A stretch of 64,000 nt of DNA from Chrysomallon squamiferum. Lineage: Eukaryota; Mollusca; Gastropoda; Neomphalida; Peltospiridae. Shown here one piece after another: positions 14,822 to 30,354 of this stretch. Location of the stretch: NCBI GenBank assembly GCA_012295275.1, contig CM022672.1, positions 29,727,732-29,791,731 of the forward strand, read 5' to 3'. The notes under the pieces were generated by a model. The model was not told the origin of the DNA, searched no databases, and was given only the letters and a program-made list of their open reading frames with translations. The first letter of the stretch is position 1; each line of letters opens with the position of its first letter. The translations under genes and the position numbers were made by a program.

Positions 14822-16745
14822 TGACGTCATTCAGTGGGATCATAGCAGGAGAGAAGTTTGGTAAAGTTATTTTTAATAACTATTTCATTAATATTATTTC
14901 CCGAGCTAAGAATTTGTCAAGATATTTAACACTATAATGTTTTCGTTCTTGCTGTTGGATCTCTCTCTATTTGTCTGTGTGTCCAACTGTCTTTCTCAAT
15001 TTTATTTCTGACCATTACCTTCTACAACTCTCAGTACCGGCCCTGTCACCCTCCTCTTAGATTATTGTGAATGAGTCCCTTGTTCGAACTAACCTGATCG
15101 TGCACAGTAAACAAAAGACAAAACATAACCTCTGACCCCACTGAGGTACAAAATTTAATATGGAGTCACGTTTTTAGTATTTCAACTAATTCTTTTCTCT
15201 TCTTTGTTTTAACTTGCCAATTCTCTTGCTCTTTCTTCTATATTCATTATTTATTAATTTATATTTTAATTTATTTGTTTATTTCTCTTTCTCTTGACTT
15301 ATTATTACTATCAAATCAATATATCACAATAATAACTTTATTTATGTAGTGATGTATAATATTTATGTTCGTTGTTTGCACGTGTGAATGAGTCAGGGAT
15401 ACAATAAGTACATACTTTATATAGATATCGAAGTTGTTGTTATTGTTCTTGTTACGTTAAAACTCGTGTCTGTGTGTGTATGTGTATGCATATGTATGAA
15501 GGTGATTTGTATTGTAAGCTATTTTATAAAGAGAACGTCACAATATTTATTCTAAGCACAGTAAACATCATATATATCTACTTATAGGTTACGAAGTGTT
15601 AGAAAACTAAAATTAAATCGAACATGAAAAAAAAAAAAATAAACACCACAAAATGAAGTAAATTGAAATAGACAGGACAATAAAAATTAAAATCAAATAA
15701 AATGGTTTAAAATAAAGACTTGACTAGAACAGATATTAATAAAATACCTTAAAAAAGAATAAAATAAAATACAAATATGGATTGACAATATTTACTTTCC
15801 ATTAACTTTTAGATAACTTTTATATATTCTCTCGTTGTAAAACAATATAAAATAACAACAATTAGATTCCTTAATATTATGTTTATATATATCAGTACTG
15901 CTATGATAACGGTAATTTTTTATATCCTTTATATTGATAAGGCGAAATATGATCTCTCACTCTGTCAAACTGTTCGTAATTAGATACCATATTATTTTGC
16001 TGCAAGCAAGCATATTTGCACACAAACAAATGTCCTAACCCAAAAGTCGAATATTCTTCAATGTAAAAAACCCATTAAAATGAACAGAACGGATATTTTT
16101 GCAGATGTAAAGAAAATTCAAAGATTGTAAAAACAAGAAAATCCACATTACCCTCACCTGTAATTTTCACCTGTAGACGACAGAAGCACAGTTTAAGACT
16201 TGATGATCCAAACTATACATAAGAAGAACCTCAAAAAACGTCAATCTATATTTCAGTGCGTGATTTTCTTTTCTACGGATAGCCTTCTTTGACATTTTCT
16301 CCCCACTGACTTTTCGCATAGAAGATTTACGTAACTGGGGTATAAAAGGCTAAAGTGTCATTCTAAGAAAATTCTTATTTTGTTGGCACATTGTCATGTT
16401 TGTATTAAAAGGCGAAAAACTACAAGAGCTGTTTGAATTTACCTGTAGCTATTATGAATATCCATTACAAGCCTGTTTCTCATATATATATATATATATT
16501 GTTTCTATTTGTTATACTTAGATTACAATTTTATACATCAGCATTTTACACTGATTTGGTTTCATATTTTTCTTTAGAGTCTAGCCATCTGAGTCCTGGT
16601 GTTATCATATTGTTATCGATTCTAAGTAATCCTCTGACTCATTTTCAATGATTGCAAGAAAGTCGTAGGATAGTCAACGTCGTGTCCATTAACGTAAGTC
16701 GATCTTAACATTTCAGTGTTGTAACTTTATTTCCATTATTTATAA

Positions 16746-16821
<76 letters not shown>

Positions 16822-17017
16822 GTTTTCTAAATAAATAAAACAGTAAATAAAAACATTTCCTATAGTATTGCAACACCCTTAATTAATAAGTAAATTATAT
16901 AGTATTCGTAGTAATTGTAAGAACAGTATAGCCATAATCGTTAACTAATTAATTAATTACGTAACCGGTCATATTTTACAGTTTTGTCAGAAAACTTTAG
17001 ACAACATCAACATCATG
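14822..17017 (+). repeat. Macrosatellite unit 6 (type C)
   Basis: Type C variants: AACCTGATCGTGC with GCATATGTATG and GCACAGTAAACATC. TATAAAAGG is at 16341 and (CT)n at ~16747-16819. It shares the first variants with unit 9. Confidence 0.9.
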
Positions 17018-18935
17018 TGACGTCATTCAGTGGGATCATAGCAGGAGAGAAGTTTGGTAAAGTTATTTTTAATAACTATTTCATTAATATTATTTCCCGA
17101 GCTAAGAATTTGTCAAGATATTTAACACTATAATGTTTTCGTTCTTGCTGTTGGATCTCTCTCTATTTGTCTGTGTGTCCAACTGTCTTTCTCAATTTTA
17201 TTTCTGACCATTACCTTCTACAACTCTCAGTACCGGCCCTGTCACCCTCCTCTTAGATTATTGTGAATGAGTCCCTTGTTCGAACTGACCTGAGCGTGCA
17301 CAGTAAACAAAAGACAAATCATAACCTCTGACCCCACTGAGGTACAAAATTTAATATGGAGTCACGTTTTTAGTATTTCAACTAATTCTTTTCTCTTCTT
17401 TGTTTTAACTTGCCAATTCTCTTGCTCTTTCTTCTATATTCATTATTTATTAATTTATATTTTAATTTATTTGTTTATTTCTCTTTCTCTTGACTTATTA
17501 CTATCAGATCAATATATCACAATAATAAATTTATTTATGTAGTGATGTATAATATTTATGTTCGTTGTTCGCACGTGTGAATGAGTCAGGGATACAATAA
17601 GTACATACTTTATATAGATATCGAAGTTGTTGTTATTGTTCTTGTTACGTTAAAACTCGTGTCTGTGTGTGTATGTGTATGCATGTGTATGAAGGTGATT
17701 TGTATTGTAAGCTATTTTATAAAGAGAACGTCACAATATTTATTCTAAGCACAGTAAACATCATATATATCTACTTATAGGTTACGAAGTGTTAGAAAAC
17801 TAAAATTAAATCGAACATAAAAAAAAAAAAATAAACACCACAAAATGAAGTAAATTGAAATAGACAGGACAATAAAAATTAAAATCAAATAAAATGGTTT
17901 AAAATAAAGACTTGACTAGAACAGATATTAATAAAATACCTTAAAAAAGAATAAAATAAAATACAAATATGGATTGACAATATTTACTTTCCATTAACTT
18001 TTAGATAACTTTTATATATTCTCTCGTTGTAAAACAATATAAAATAACAACAATTAGATTCCTTAATATTATGATTATATATATCAGTACTGCTATGATA
18101 ACGGTACTTTATATCCTTTATATTGATAAGGCGAAATATGATCTCTCACTCTGTCAAACTGTTCGTAATTAGATACAATATTATTTTGCTGCAAGCAAGC
18201 ATATTTGCACACAAACAAATGTCCTAACCCAAAAGTCGAATATTCTTCAATGTAAAAACCCATTAAAATGAACAGAACGGATATTTTTGCAGATGTAAAG
18301 AAAATTCAAAGATTGTAAAAACAAGAAAATCCACATTACCCTCACCTGTAATTTTCACCTGTAGACGACAGAAGCACAGTTTAAGACTTGATGATCCAAA
18401 CTATACATAAGAAGAACCTCAAAAAACGTCAATCTATATTTCAGTGCGTGATTTTCTTTTCTACGGATAGCCTTCTTTGACATTTTCTCCCCACTGACTT
18501 TTCACATAGAAGATTTACGTAACTGGGGTATAAAAGGCTAAAGTGTCATTCTAAGAAAATTCTTATTTTGTTGGCACATTGTCATGTTTGTATTAAAAGG
18601 CGAAAAACTACAAGAGCTGTTTGAATTTACCTGAAGCTATTATGAATATCCATTACAAGCCTGTTTCTCATATATATATATATATATTGTTTCTATTTGT
18701 TATACTTAGATTACAATTTTATACATCAGCATTTTACACTGATTTGGTTTCATATTTTTTCTTTAGAGTCTAGCCATCTGAGTCCTGGTGTTATCATATT
18801 GTTATCGATTCTAAGTAATCCTCTGACTCATTTTCAATGATTGCAAGAAAGTCGTAGGATAGTCAACGTCGTGTCCATTAACGTAAGGTCGATCTTAACA
18901 TTTCAGTGTTGTAACTTTATTTCCATTATTTATAA

Positions 18936-19015
<80 letters not shown>

Positions 19016-19213
19016 GTTTTTCTAAATAAATAAAACAGTAAATAAAAACATTTCCTATAGTATTGCAACACCCTTAATTAATAAGTAAATTATATAGTAT
19101 TCGTAGTAATTGTAAGAACAGTATAGCCATAATCGTTAACTAATTAATTAATTACGTAACCGGTCATATTTTACAGTTTTGTCAGAAAACTTTTAGACAA
19201 CATCAACATCATG
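17018..19213 (+). repeat. Macrosatellite unit 7 (type A copy)
   Basis: Carries the full set of type A private variants seen in unit 4, 6608 bp upstream. TATAAAAGG is at 18529 and (CT)n at ~18938-19013. Confidence 0.9.
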
Positions 19214-21133
19214 TGACGTCATTCAGTGGGATCATAGCAGGAGAGAAGTTTGGTAAAGTTATTTTTAATAACTATTTCATTAATATTATTTCCCGAGCTA
19301 AGAATTTGTCAAGATATTTAACACTATAATGTTTTCGTTCTTGCTGTTGGATCTCTCTCTATTTGTCTGTGTGTCCAACTGTCTTTCTCAATTTTATTTC
19401 TGACCATTACCTTCTACAACTCTCAGTACCGGCCCTGTCACCCTCCTCTTAGATTATTGTGAATGAGTCCCTTGTTCGAACTAACCTGATCGTGCACAGT
19501 AAACAAAAGACAAAACATAACCTCTGACCCCACTGAGGTACAAAATTTAATATGGAGTCACGTTTTTAGTATTTCAACTAATTCTTTTCTCTTCTTTGTT
19601 TTAACTTGCCAATTCTCTTGCTCTTTCTTCTATATTCATTATTTATTAATTTATATTTTAATTTATTTGTTTATTTCTCTTTCTCTTGACTTATTATTAC
19701 TATCAAATCAATATATCACAATAATAACTTTATTTATGTAGTGATGTATAATATTTATGTTCGTTGTTTGCACGTGTGAATGAGTCAGGGATACAATAAG
19801 TACATACTTTATATAGATATCGAAGTTGTTGTTATTGTTCTTGTTACGTTAAAACTCGTGTCTGTGTGTGTATGTGTATGCATGTGTATGAAGGTGATTT
19901 GTATTGTAAGCTATTTTATAAAGAGAACGTCACAATATTTATTCTAAGCACAATAAACATCATATATATCTACTTATAGGTTACGAAGTGTTAGAAAACT
20001 AAAATTAAATCGAACATAAAAAAAAAAAAATAAACACCACAAAATGAAGTAAATTGAAATAGACAGGACAATAAAAATTAAAATCAAATAAAATGGTTTA
20101 AAATAAAGACTTGACTAGAACAGATATTAATAAAATACCTTAAAAAGAATAAAATAAAATACAAATATGGATTGACAATATTTACTTTCCATTAACTTTT
20201 AGATAACTTTTATATATTCTCTCGTTGTAAAACAATATAAAATAACAACAATTAGATTCCTTAATATTATGTTTATATATATCAGTACTGCTATGATAAC
20301 GGTACTTTATATCCTTTATATTGATAAGGCGAAATATGATCTCTCACTCTGTCAAACTGTTCGTAATTAGATACCATATTATTTTGCTGCAAGCAAGCAT
20401 ATTTGCACACAAACAAATGTCCTAACCCAAAAGTCGAATATTCTTCAATGTAAAAACCCATTAAAATGAACAGAACGGATATTTTTGCAGATGTAAAGAA
20501 AATTCAAAGATTGTAAAACAAGAAAATCCACATTACCCTCACCTGTAATTTTCACCTGTAGACGACAGAAGCACAGTTTAAGACTTGATGATCCAAACTA
20601 TACATAAGAAGAACCTCAAAAAACGTCAATCTATATTTCAGTGCGTGATTTTCTTTTCTACGGATAGCCTTCTTTGACATTTTCTCCCCACTGACTTTTC
20701 GCATAGAAGATTTACGTAACTGGGGTATAAAAGGCTAAAGTGTCATTCTAAGAAAATTCTTATTTTGTTGGCACATTGTCATGTTTGTATTAAAAGGCGA
20801 AAAACTACAAGAGCTGTTTGAATTTACCTGTAGCTATTATGAATATCCATTACAAGCCTGTTTCTCATATATATATATATATATATATTGTTTCTATTTG
20901 TTATACTTAGATTACAATTTTATACATCAGCATTTTACACTGATTTGGTTTCATATTTTTTCTTTAGAGTCTAGCCATCTGAGTCCTGGTGTTATCATAT
21001 TGTTATCGATTCTAAGTAATCCTCTGACTCATTTTCAATGATTGCAAGAAAGTCGTAGGATAGTCAACGTCGTGTCCATTAACGTAAGTCGATCTTAACA
21101 TTTCAGTGTTGTAACTTTATTTCCATTATTTAT

Positions 21134-21231
<98 letters not shown>

Positions 21232-21428
21232 GTTTTTCTAAATAAATAAAACAGTAAATAAAAACATTTCCTATAGTATTGCAACACCCTTAATTAATAA
21301 GTAAATTATATAGTATTCGTAGTAATTGTAAGAACAGTATAGCCATAATCGTTAACTAATTAATTAATTACGTAACCGGTCATATTTTACAGTTTTGTCA
21401 GAAAACTTTAGACAACATCAACATCATG
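19214..21428 (+). repeat. Macrosatellite unit 8 (type B copy)
   Basis: Carries the type B variants of unit 5, 6636 bp upstream. TATAAAAGG is at 20726 and (CT)n at ~21136-21228. Confidence 0.9.
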
Positions 21429-23352
21429 TGACGTCATTCAGTGGGATCATAGCAGGAGAGAAGTTTGGTAAAGTTATTTTTAATAACTATTTCATTAATA
21501 TTATTTCCCGAGCTAAGAATTTGTCAAGATATTTAACACTATAATGTTTTCGTTCTTGCTGTTGGATCTCTCTCTATTTGTCTGTGTGTCCAACTGTCTT
21601 TCTCAATTTTATTTCTGACCATTACCTTCTACAACTCTCAGTACCGGCCCTGTCACCCTCCTCTTAGATTATTGTGAATGAGTCCCTTGTTCGAACTAAC
21701 CTGATCGTGCACAGTAAACAAAAGACAAAACATAACCTCTGACCCCACTGAGGTACAAAATTTAATATGGAGTCACGTTTTTAGTATTTCAACTAATTCT
21801 TTTCTCTTCTTTGTTTTAACTTGCCAATTCTCTTGCTCTTTCTTCTATATTCATTATTTATTAATTTATATTTTAATTTATTTGTTTATTTCTCTTTCTC
21901 TTGACTTATTATTACTATCAAATCAATATATCACAATAATAACTTTATTTATGTAGTGATGTATAATATTTATGTTCGTTGTTTGCACGTGTGAATGAGT
22001 CAGGGATACAATAAGTACATACTTTATATAGATATCGAAGTTGTTGTTATTGTTCTTGTTACGTTAAAACTCGTGTCTGTGTGTGTATGTGTATGCATAT
22101 GTATGAAGGTGATTTGTATTGTAAGCTATTTTATAAAGAGAACGTCACAATATTTATTCTAAGCACAGTAAACATCATATATATCTACTTATAGGTTACG
22201 AAGTGTTAGAAAACTAAAATTAAATCGAACATAAAAAAAAAAAAAAAATAAACACCACAAAATGAAGTAAATTGAAATAGACAGGACAATAAAAATTAAA
22301 ATCAAATAAAATGGTTTAAAATAAAGACTTGACTAGAACAGATATTAATAAAATACCTTAAAAAAGAATAAAATAAAATACAAATATGGATTGACAATAT
22401 TTACTTTCCATTAACTTTTAGATAACTTTTATATATTCTCTCGTTGTAAAACAATATAAAATAACAACAATTAGATTCCTTAATATTATGTTTATATATA
22501 TCAGTACTGCTATGATAACGGTACTTTATATCCTTTATATTGATAAGGCGAAATATGATCTCTCACTCTGTCAAACTGTTCGTAATTAGATACCATATTA
22601 TTTTGCTGCAAAGCAAGCATATTTGCACACAAACAAATGTCCTAACCCAAAAGTCGAATATTCTTCAATGTAAAAAACCCATTAAAATGAACAGAACGGA
22701 TATTTTTGCAGATGTAAAGAAAATTCAAAGATTGTAAAAACAAGAAAATCCACATTACCCTCACCTGTAATTTTCACCTGTAGACGACAGAAGCACAGTT
22801 TAAGACTTGATGATCCAAACTATACATAAGAAGAACCTCAAAAAACGTCAATCTATATTTCAGTGCGTGATTTTCTTTTCTACGGATAGCCTTCTTTGAC
22901 ATTTTCTCCCCACTGACTTTTCGCATAGAAGATTTACGTAACTGGGGTATAAAAGGCTAAAGTGTCATTCTAAGAAAATTCTTATTTTGTTGGCACATTG
23001 TCATGTTTGTATTAAAAGGCGAAAAACTACAAGAGCTGTTTGAATTTACCTGTAGCTATTATGAATATCCATTACAAGCCTGTTTTCTCATATATATATA
23101 TATATATTGTTTCTATTTGTTATACTTAGATTACAATTTTATACATCAGCATTTTACACTGATTTGGTTTCATATTTTTTCTTTAGAGTCTAGCCATCTG
23201 AGTCCTGGTGTTATCATATTGTTATCGATTCTAAGTAATCCTCTGACTCATTTTCAATGATTGCAAGAAAGTCGTAGGATAGTCAACGTCGTGTCCATTA
23301 ACGTAAGTCGATCTTAACATTTCAGTGTTGTAACTTTATTTCCATTATTTAT

Positions 23353-23437
<85 letters not shown>

Positions 23438-23634
23438 GTTTTTCTAAATAAATAAAACAGTAAATAAAAACATTTCCTATAGTATTGCAACACCCTTAAT
23501 TAATAAGTAAATTATATAGTATTCGTAGTAATTGTAAGAACAGTATAGCCATAATCGTTAACTAATTAATTAATTACGTAACCGGTCATATTTTACAGTT
23601 TTGTCAGAAAACTTTAGACAACATCAACATCATG
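21429..23634 (+). repeat. Macrosatellite unit 9 (type C copy)
   Basis: Carries GCATATGTATG and GCACAGTAAAC like unit 6, 6607 bp upstream. TATAAAAGG is at 22948 and (CT)n at ~23356-23435. Confidence 0.9.
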
Positions 23635-25561
23635 TGACGTCATTCAGTGGGATCATAGCAGGAGAGAAGTTTGGTAAAGTTATTTTTAATAACTATTTCA
23701 TTAATATTATTTCCCGAGCTAAGAATTTGTCAAGATATTTAACACTATAATGTTTTCGTTCTTGCTGTTGGATCTCTCTCTATTTGTCTGTGTGTCCAAC
23801 TGTCTTTCTCAATTTTATTTCTGACCATTACCTTCTACAACTCTCAGTACCGGCCCTGTCACCCTCCTCTTAGATTATTGTGAATGAGTCCCTTGTTCGA
23901 ACTAACCTGATCGTGCACAGTAAACAAAAGACAAAACATAACCTCTGACCCCACTGAGGTACAAAATTTAATATGGAGTCACGTTTTTAGTATTTCAACT
24001 AATTCTTTTCTCTTCTTTGTTTTAACTTGCCAATTCTCTTGCTCTTTCTTCTATATTCATTATTTATTAATTTATATTTTAATTTATTTGTTTATTTCTC
24101 TTTCTCTTGACTTATTATTACTATCAAATCAATATATCACAATAATAACTTTATTTATGTAGTGATGTATAATATTTATGTTCGTTGTTTGCACGTGTGA
24201 ATGAGTCAGGGATACAATAAGTACATACTTTATATAGATATCGAAGTTGTTGTTATTGTTCTTGTTACGTTAAAACTCGTGTCTGTGTGTGTATGTGTAT
24301 GCATATGTATGAAGGTGATTTGTATTGTAAGCTATTTTATAAAGAGAACGTCACAATATTTATTCTAAGCACAGTAAACATCATATATATCTACTTATAG
24401 GTTACGAAGTGTTAGAAAACTAAAATTAAATCGAACATGAAAAAAAAAAAAAAAAATAAACACCACAAAATGAAGTAAATTGAAATAGACAGGACAATAA
24501 AAATTAAAATCAAATAAAATGGTTTAAAATAAAGACTTGACTAGAACAGATATTAATAAAATACCTTAAAAAAGAATAAAATAAAATACAAATATGGATT
24601 GACAATATTTACTTTCCATTAACTTTTAGATAACTTTTTATATATTCTCTCGTTGTAAAACAATATAAAATAACAACAATTAGATTCCTTAATATTATGT
24701 TTATATATATCAGTACTGCTATGATAACGGTACTTTATATCCTTTATATTGATAAGGCGAAATATGATCTCTCACTCTGTCAAACTGTTCGTAATTAGAT
24801 ACCATATTATTTTGCTGCAAGCAAGCATATTTGCACACAAACAAATGTCCTAACCCAAAAGTCGAATATTCTTCAATGTAAAAACCCATTAAAATGAACA
24901 GAACGGATATTTTTTGCAGATGTAAAGAAAATTCAAAGATTGTAAAAACAAGAAAATCCACATTACCCTCACCTGTAATTTTCACCTGTAGACGACAGAA
25001 GCACAGTTTAAGACTTGATGATCCAAACTATACATAAGAAGAACCTCAAAAAACGTCAATCTATATTTCAGTGCGTGATTTTCTTTTCTACGGATAGCCT
25101 TCTTTGACATTTTCTCCCCACTGACTTTTCGCATAGAAGATTTACGTAACTGGGGTATAAAAGGCTAAAGTGTCATTCTAAGAAAATTCTTATTTTGTTG
25201 GCACATTGTCATGTTTGTATTAAAAGGCGAAAAACTACAAGAGCTGTTTGAATTTACCTGTAGCTATTATGAATATCCATTACAAGCCTGTTTCTCATAT
25301 ATATATATATATATATTGTTTCTATTTGTTATACTTAGATTACAATTTTATACATCAGCATTTTACACTGATTTGGTTTCATATTTTTTCTTTAGAGTCT
25401 AGCCATCTGAGTCCTGGTGTTATCATATTGTTATCGATTCTAAGTAATCCTCTGACTCATTTTCAATGATTGCAAGAAAGTCGTAGGATAGTCAACGTCG
25501 TGTCCATTAACGTAAGTCGATCTTAACATTTCAGTGTTGTAACTTTATTTCCATTATTTAT

Positions 25562-25657
<96 letters not shown>

Positions 25658-25854
25658 GTTTTTCTAAATAAATAAAACAGTAAATAAAAACATTTCCTAT
25701 AGTATTGCAACACCCTTAATTAATAAGTAAATTATATAGTATTCGTAGTAATTGTAAGAACAGTATAGCCATAATCGTTAACTAATTAATTAATTACGTA
25801 ACTGGTCATATTTTACAGTTTTGTCAGAAAACTTTAGACAACATCAACATCATG
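23635..25854 (+). repeat. Macrosatellite unit 10 (type C-like)
   Basis: Complete, nearly identical inner unit with GCATATGTATG. TATAAAAGG is at 25156 and (CT)n at ~25564-25655. Confidence 0.9.
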
Positions 25855-27777
25855 TGACGTCATTCAGTGGGATCATAGCAGGAGAGAAGTTTGGTAAAGT
25901 TATTTTTAATAACTATTTCATTAATATTATTTCCCGAGCTAAGAATTTGTCAAGATATTTAACACTATAATGTTTTCGTTCTTGCTGTTGGATCTCTCTC
26001 TATTTGTCTGTGTGTCCAACTGTCTTTCTCAATTTTATTTCTGACCATTACCTTCTACAACTCTCAGTACCGGCCCTGTCACCCTCCTCTTAGATTATTG
26101 TGAATGAGTCCCTTGTTCGAACTAACCTCATCGTGCACAGTAAACAAAAGACAAAACATAACCTCTGACCCCCACTGAGGTACAAAATTTAATATGGAGT
26201 CACGTTTTTAGTATTTCAACTAATTCTTTTCTCTTCTTTGTTTTAACTTGCCAATTCTCTTGCTCTTTCTTCTATATTCATTATTTATTAATTTATATTT
26301 TAATTTATTTGTTTATTTCTCTTTCTCTTGACTTATTATTACTATCAAATCAATATATCACAATAATAACTTTATTTATGTAGTGATGTATAATATTTAT
26401 GTTCGTTGTTTGCACGTGTGAATGAGTCAGGGATACAATAAGTACATACTTTATATAGATATCGAAGTTGTTGTTATTGTTCTTGTTACGTTAAAACTCG
26501 TGTGTCTGTGTGTGTATGTGTATGCATATGTATGAAGGTGATTTGTATTGTAAGCTATTTTATAAAGAGAACGTCACAATATTTATTCTAAGCACAGTAA
26601 ACATCATATATATCTACTTATAGGTTACGAAGTGTTAGAAAACTAAAATTAAATCGAACATGAAAAAAAAAAAAAATAAACACCACAAAATGAAGTAAAT
26701 TGAAATAGACAGGACAATAAAAATTAAAATCAAATAAAATGGTTTAAAATAAAGACTTGACTAGAACAGATATTAATAAAATACCTTAAAAAAGAATAAA
26801 ATAAAATACAAATATGGATTGACAATATTTACTTTCCATTAACTTTTAGATAACTTTTATATATTCTCTCGTTGTAAAACAATATAAAATAACAACAATT
26901 AGATTCCTTAATATTATGTTTATATATATCAGTACTGCTATGATAACGGTACTTTATATCCTTTATATTGATAAGGCGAAATATGATCTCTCACTCTGTC
27001 AAACTGTTCGTAATTAGATACCATATTATTTTGCTGCAAGCAAGCATATTTGCACACAAACAAATGTCCTAACCCAAAAGTCGAATATTCTTCAATGTAA
27101 AAACCCATTAAAATGAACAGAACGGATATTTTTGCAGATGTAAAGAAAATTCAAAGATTGTAAAACAAGAAAATCCACATTACCCTCACCTGTAATTTTC
27201 ACCTGTAGACGACAGAAGCACAGTTTAAGACTTGATGATCCAAACTATACATAAGAAGAACCTCAAAAAACGTCAATCTATATTTCAGTGCGTGATTTTC
27301 TTTTCTACGGATAGCCTTCTTTGACATTTTCTCCCCACTGACTTTTCACATAGAAGATTTACGTAACTGGGGTATAAAAGGCTAAAGTGTCATTCTAAGA
27401 AAATTCTTATTTTGTTGGCACATTGTCATGTTTGTATTAAAAAGGCGAAAAACTACAAGAGCTGTTTGAATTTACCTGTAGCTATTATGAATATCCATTA
27501 CAAGCCTGTTTCTCATATATATATATATATATTGTTTCTATTTGTTATACTTAGATTACAATTTTATACATCAGCATTTTACACTGATTTGGTTTCATAT
27601 TTTTTCTTTAGAGTCTAGCCATCTGAGTCCTGGTGTTATCATATTGTTATCGATTCTAAGTAATCCTCTGACTCATTTTCAATGATTGCAAGAAAGTCGT
27701 AGGATAGTCAACGTCGTGTCCATTAACGTAAGTCGATCTTAACATTTCAGTGTTGTAACTTTATTTCCATTATTTAT

Positions 27778-27874
<97 letters not shown>

Positions 27875-28072
27875 ATGTTTTCTAAATAAATAAAACAGTA
27901 AATAAAAACATTTCCTATAGTATTGCAACACCCTTAATTAATAAGTAAATTATATAGTATTCGTAGTAATTGTAAGAACAGTATAGCCATAATCGTTAAC
28001 TAATTAATTAATTACGTAACTGGTCATATTTTACAGTTTTGTCAGAAAACTTTAGACAACATCAACATCATG
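25855..28072 (+). repeat. Macrosatellite unit 11
   Basis: Complete unit with the private variant AACCTCATCGTGC and GCATATGTATG. TATAAAAGG is at 27373 and (CT)n at ~27780-27872. Confidence 0.9.
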
Positions 28073-30059
28073 TGACGTCATTCAGTGGGATCATAGCAGG
28101 AGAGAAGTTTGGTAAAGTTATTTTTAATAACTATTTCATTAATATTATTTCCCGAGCTAAGAATTTGTCAAGATATTTAACACTATAATGTTTTCGTTCT
28201 TGCTGTTGGATCTCTCTCTATTTGTCTGTGTGTCCAACTGTCTTTCTCAATTTTATTTCTGACCATTACCTTCTACAACTCTCAGTACCGGCCCTGTCAC
28301 CCTCCTCTTAGATTATTGTGAATGAGTCCCTTGTTCGAACTAACCTCATCGTGCACAGTAAACAAAAAGACAAAACATAACCTCTGACCCCACTGAGGTA
28401 CAAAATTTAATATGGAGTCACGTTTTTAGTATTTCAACTAATTCTTTTCTCTTCTTTGTTTTAACTTGCCAATTCTCTTGCTCTTTCTTCTATATTCATT
28501 ATTTATTAATTTATATTTTAATTTATTTGTATTTTTCTCTTTCTCTTGACTTATTATTACTATCAAATCAATATATCACAATAATAACTTTATTTATGTA
28601 GTGATGTATAATATTTATGTTCGTTGTTTGCACGTGTGAATGAGTCAGGGATACAATAAGTACATACTTTATATAGATATCGAAGTTGTTGTTATTGTTC
28701 TTGTTACGTTAAAACTCGTGTCTGTGTGTGTATGTGTATGCATGTGTATGAAGGTGATTTGTATTGTAAGCTATTTTATAAAGAGAACGTCACAATATTT
28801 ATTCTAAGCACAATAAACATCATATATATCTACTTATAGGTTACGAAGTGTTAGAAAACTAAAATTAAATCGAACATAAAAAAAAAAAAATAAACACCAC
28901 AAAATGAAGTAAATTGAAATAGACAGGACAATAAAAATTAAAATCAAATAAAATGGTTTAAAATAAAGACTTGAATAGAACAGATATTAATAAAATACCT
29001 TAAAAAAGAATAAAATAAAATACAAATATGGATTGACAATATTTACTTTCCATTAACTTTTAGATAACTTTTATATATTCTCTCTTTCTATTACAATATA
29101 AAAAATATATATATATATATTGTTTAATATTATGTTTATATATAATTATATATATCAGTACTGCTATGATAACGGTACTTTATAACCTTTATATTGATAA
29201 GGTTAAATATGATCTCTGACTCTGTAAGTGATATTCGTAATTAGATACCAAATTATTTTGCTGCAAACAAGCATATTTGCGAGAACAAAAAATGTACTTA
29301 CCCAAAAGTCGAATATTCTTCAAAGGAAAAAACCCCATTAAAATGAAGAGAACGGATATTTTTGCAGATGTAAAGAAAATTCAAAGATTGTAAAAACAAG
29401 AAAATCCACATTACCCTCACCTGTAATTTTCACCTGTACACGACAGAAGCACAGTTTAACACTTGATGATCCAAACTATACTTAACAAAGGGCTCAGAAA
29501 ACATCAGTGTATATTTCAGTGCGTGATTTTCTTTTCTACGGATGGCCTTCTTTGACATTTTTTCCCCACTGACTTTTCACATGGAAGATTTACGTAACTG
29601 GTGTATAAAAGGCTAAAGTGTCATTTTAAGAAAAGTTTTATTTTGTTGGCACATTGTCATGTTTGTATTAAAAGGCAAAAAACTACAAGAGCTGTTTGAA
29701 TTTACCTGAAGCTATTATGAATATCCATTACAAGCCTGTTTGTCATATATGTTTTTGTTTTTTCTTCTATTTGTTATACCTAGGTTACAATTTTGTACAT
29801 CAGCATTTTACACGGATTTAGTTTCATATTGTTTCTTTCTTATCATTTTTACCCCTTTATTCTTTTTCGTAAAATGCTGGGGTTCTTGTTTAGAGTCTAG
29901 CCATGTGAGTCCTGGGGTTATCATATTGTTATCGGTTCTAAGTAATCCTCTGACGCATTTCAAATGATTGCAAGAAGTCGTAAGATAGTCAACTTCGTTT
30001 CCATTAACGTAAGGTCGATCTTAACATTTGAATGTTGTTACTTTATTTCCATTATTTAT

Positions 30060-30146
<87 letters not shown>

Positions 30147-30354
30147 ATTGTCTCTTTGGTTTTTTAAATAAATAAAACAGTAAATAAAAACATTTGCTAT
30201 AGAATTGCAACACCCTTAATTAATAAGTAAATTATATAGTATTTGTAGTAATTGTAAGAACAGTATAGCCATAATCGTTAACTAATTAATTAATTACGTA
30301 ACCGGTCATATTTTACAGTTTTGTCAGAAAACTTTAGACAACATCAACATCATG
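28073..30354 (+). repeat. Macrosatellite unit 12 (right transition copy)
   Basis: The first half matches the inner units (AACCTCATCGTGC, GCATGTGTATG, CAATAAAC). From ~29,080 it becomes diverged like the left-edge units. The TATA box is kept (29604, in GTGTATAAAAGG). (CT)n is at ~30061-30156. Confidence 0.88.
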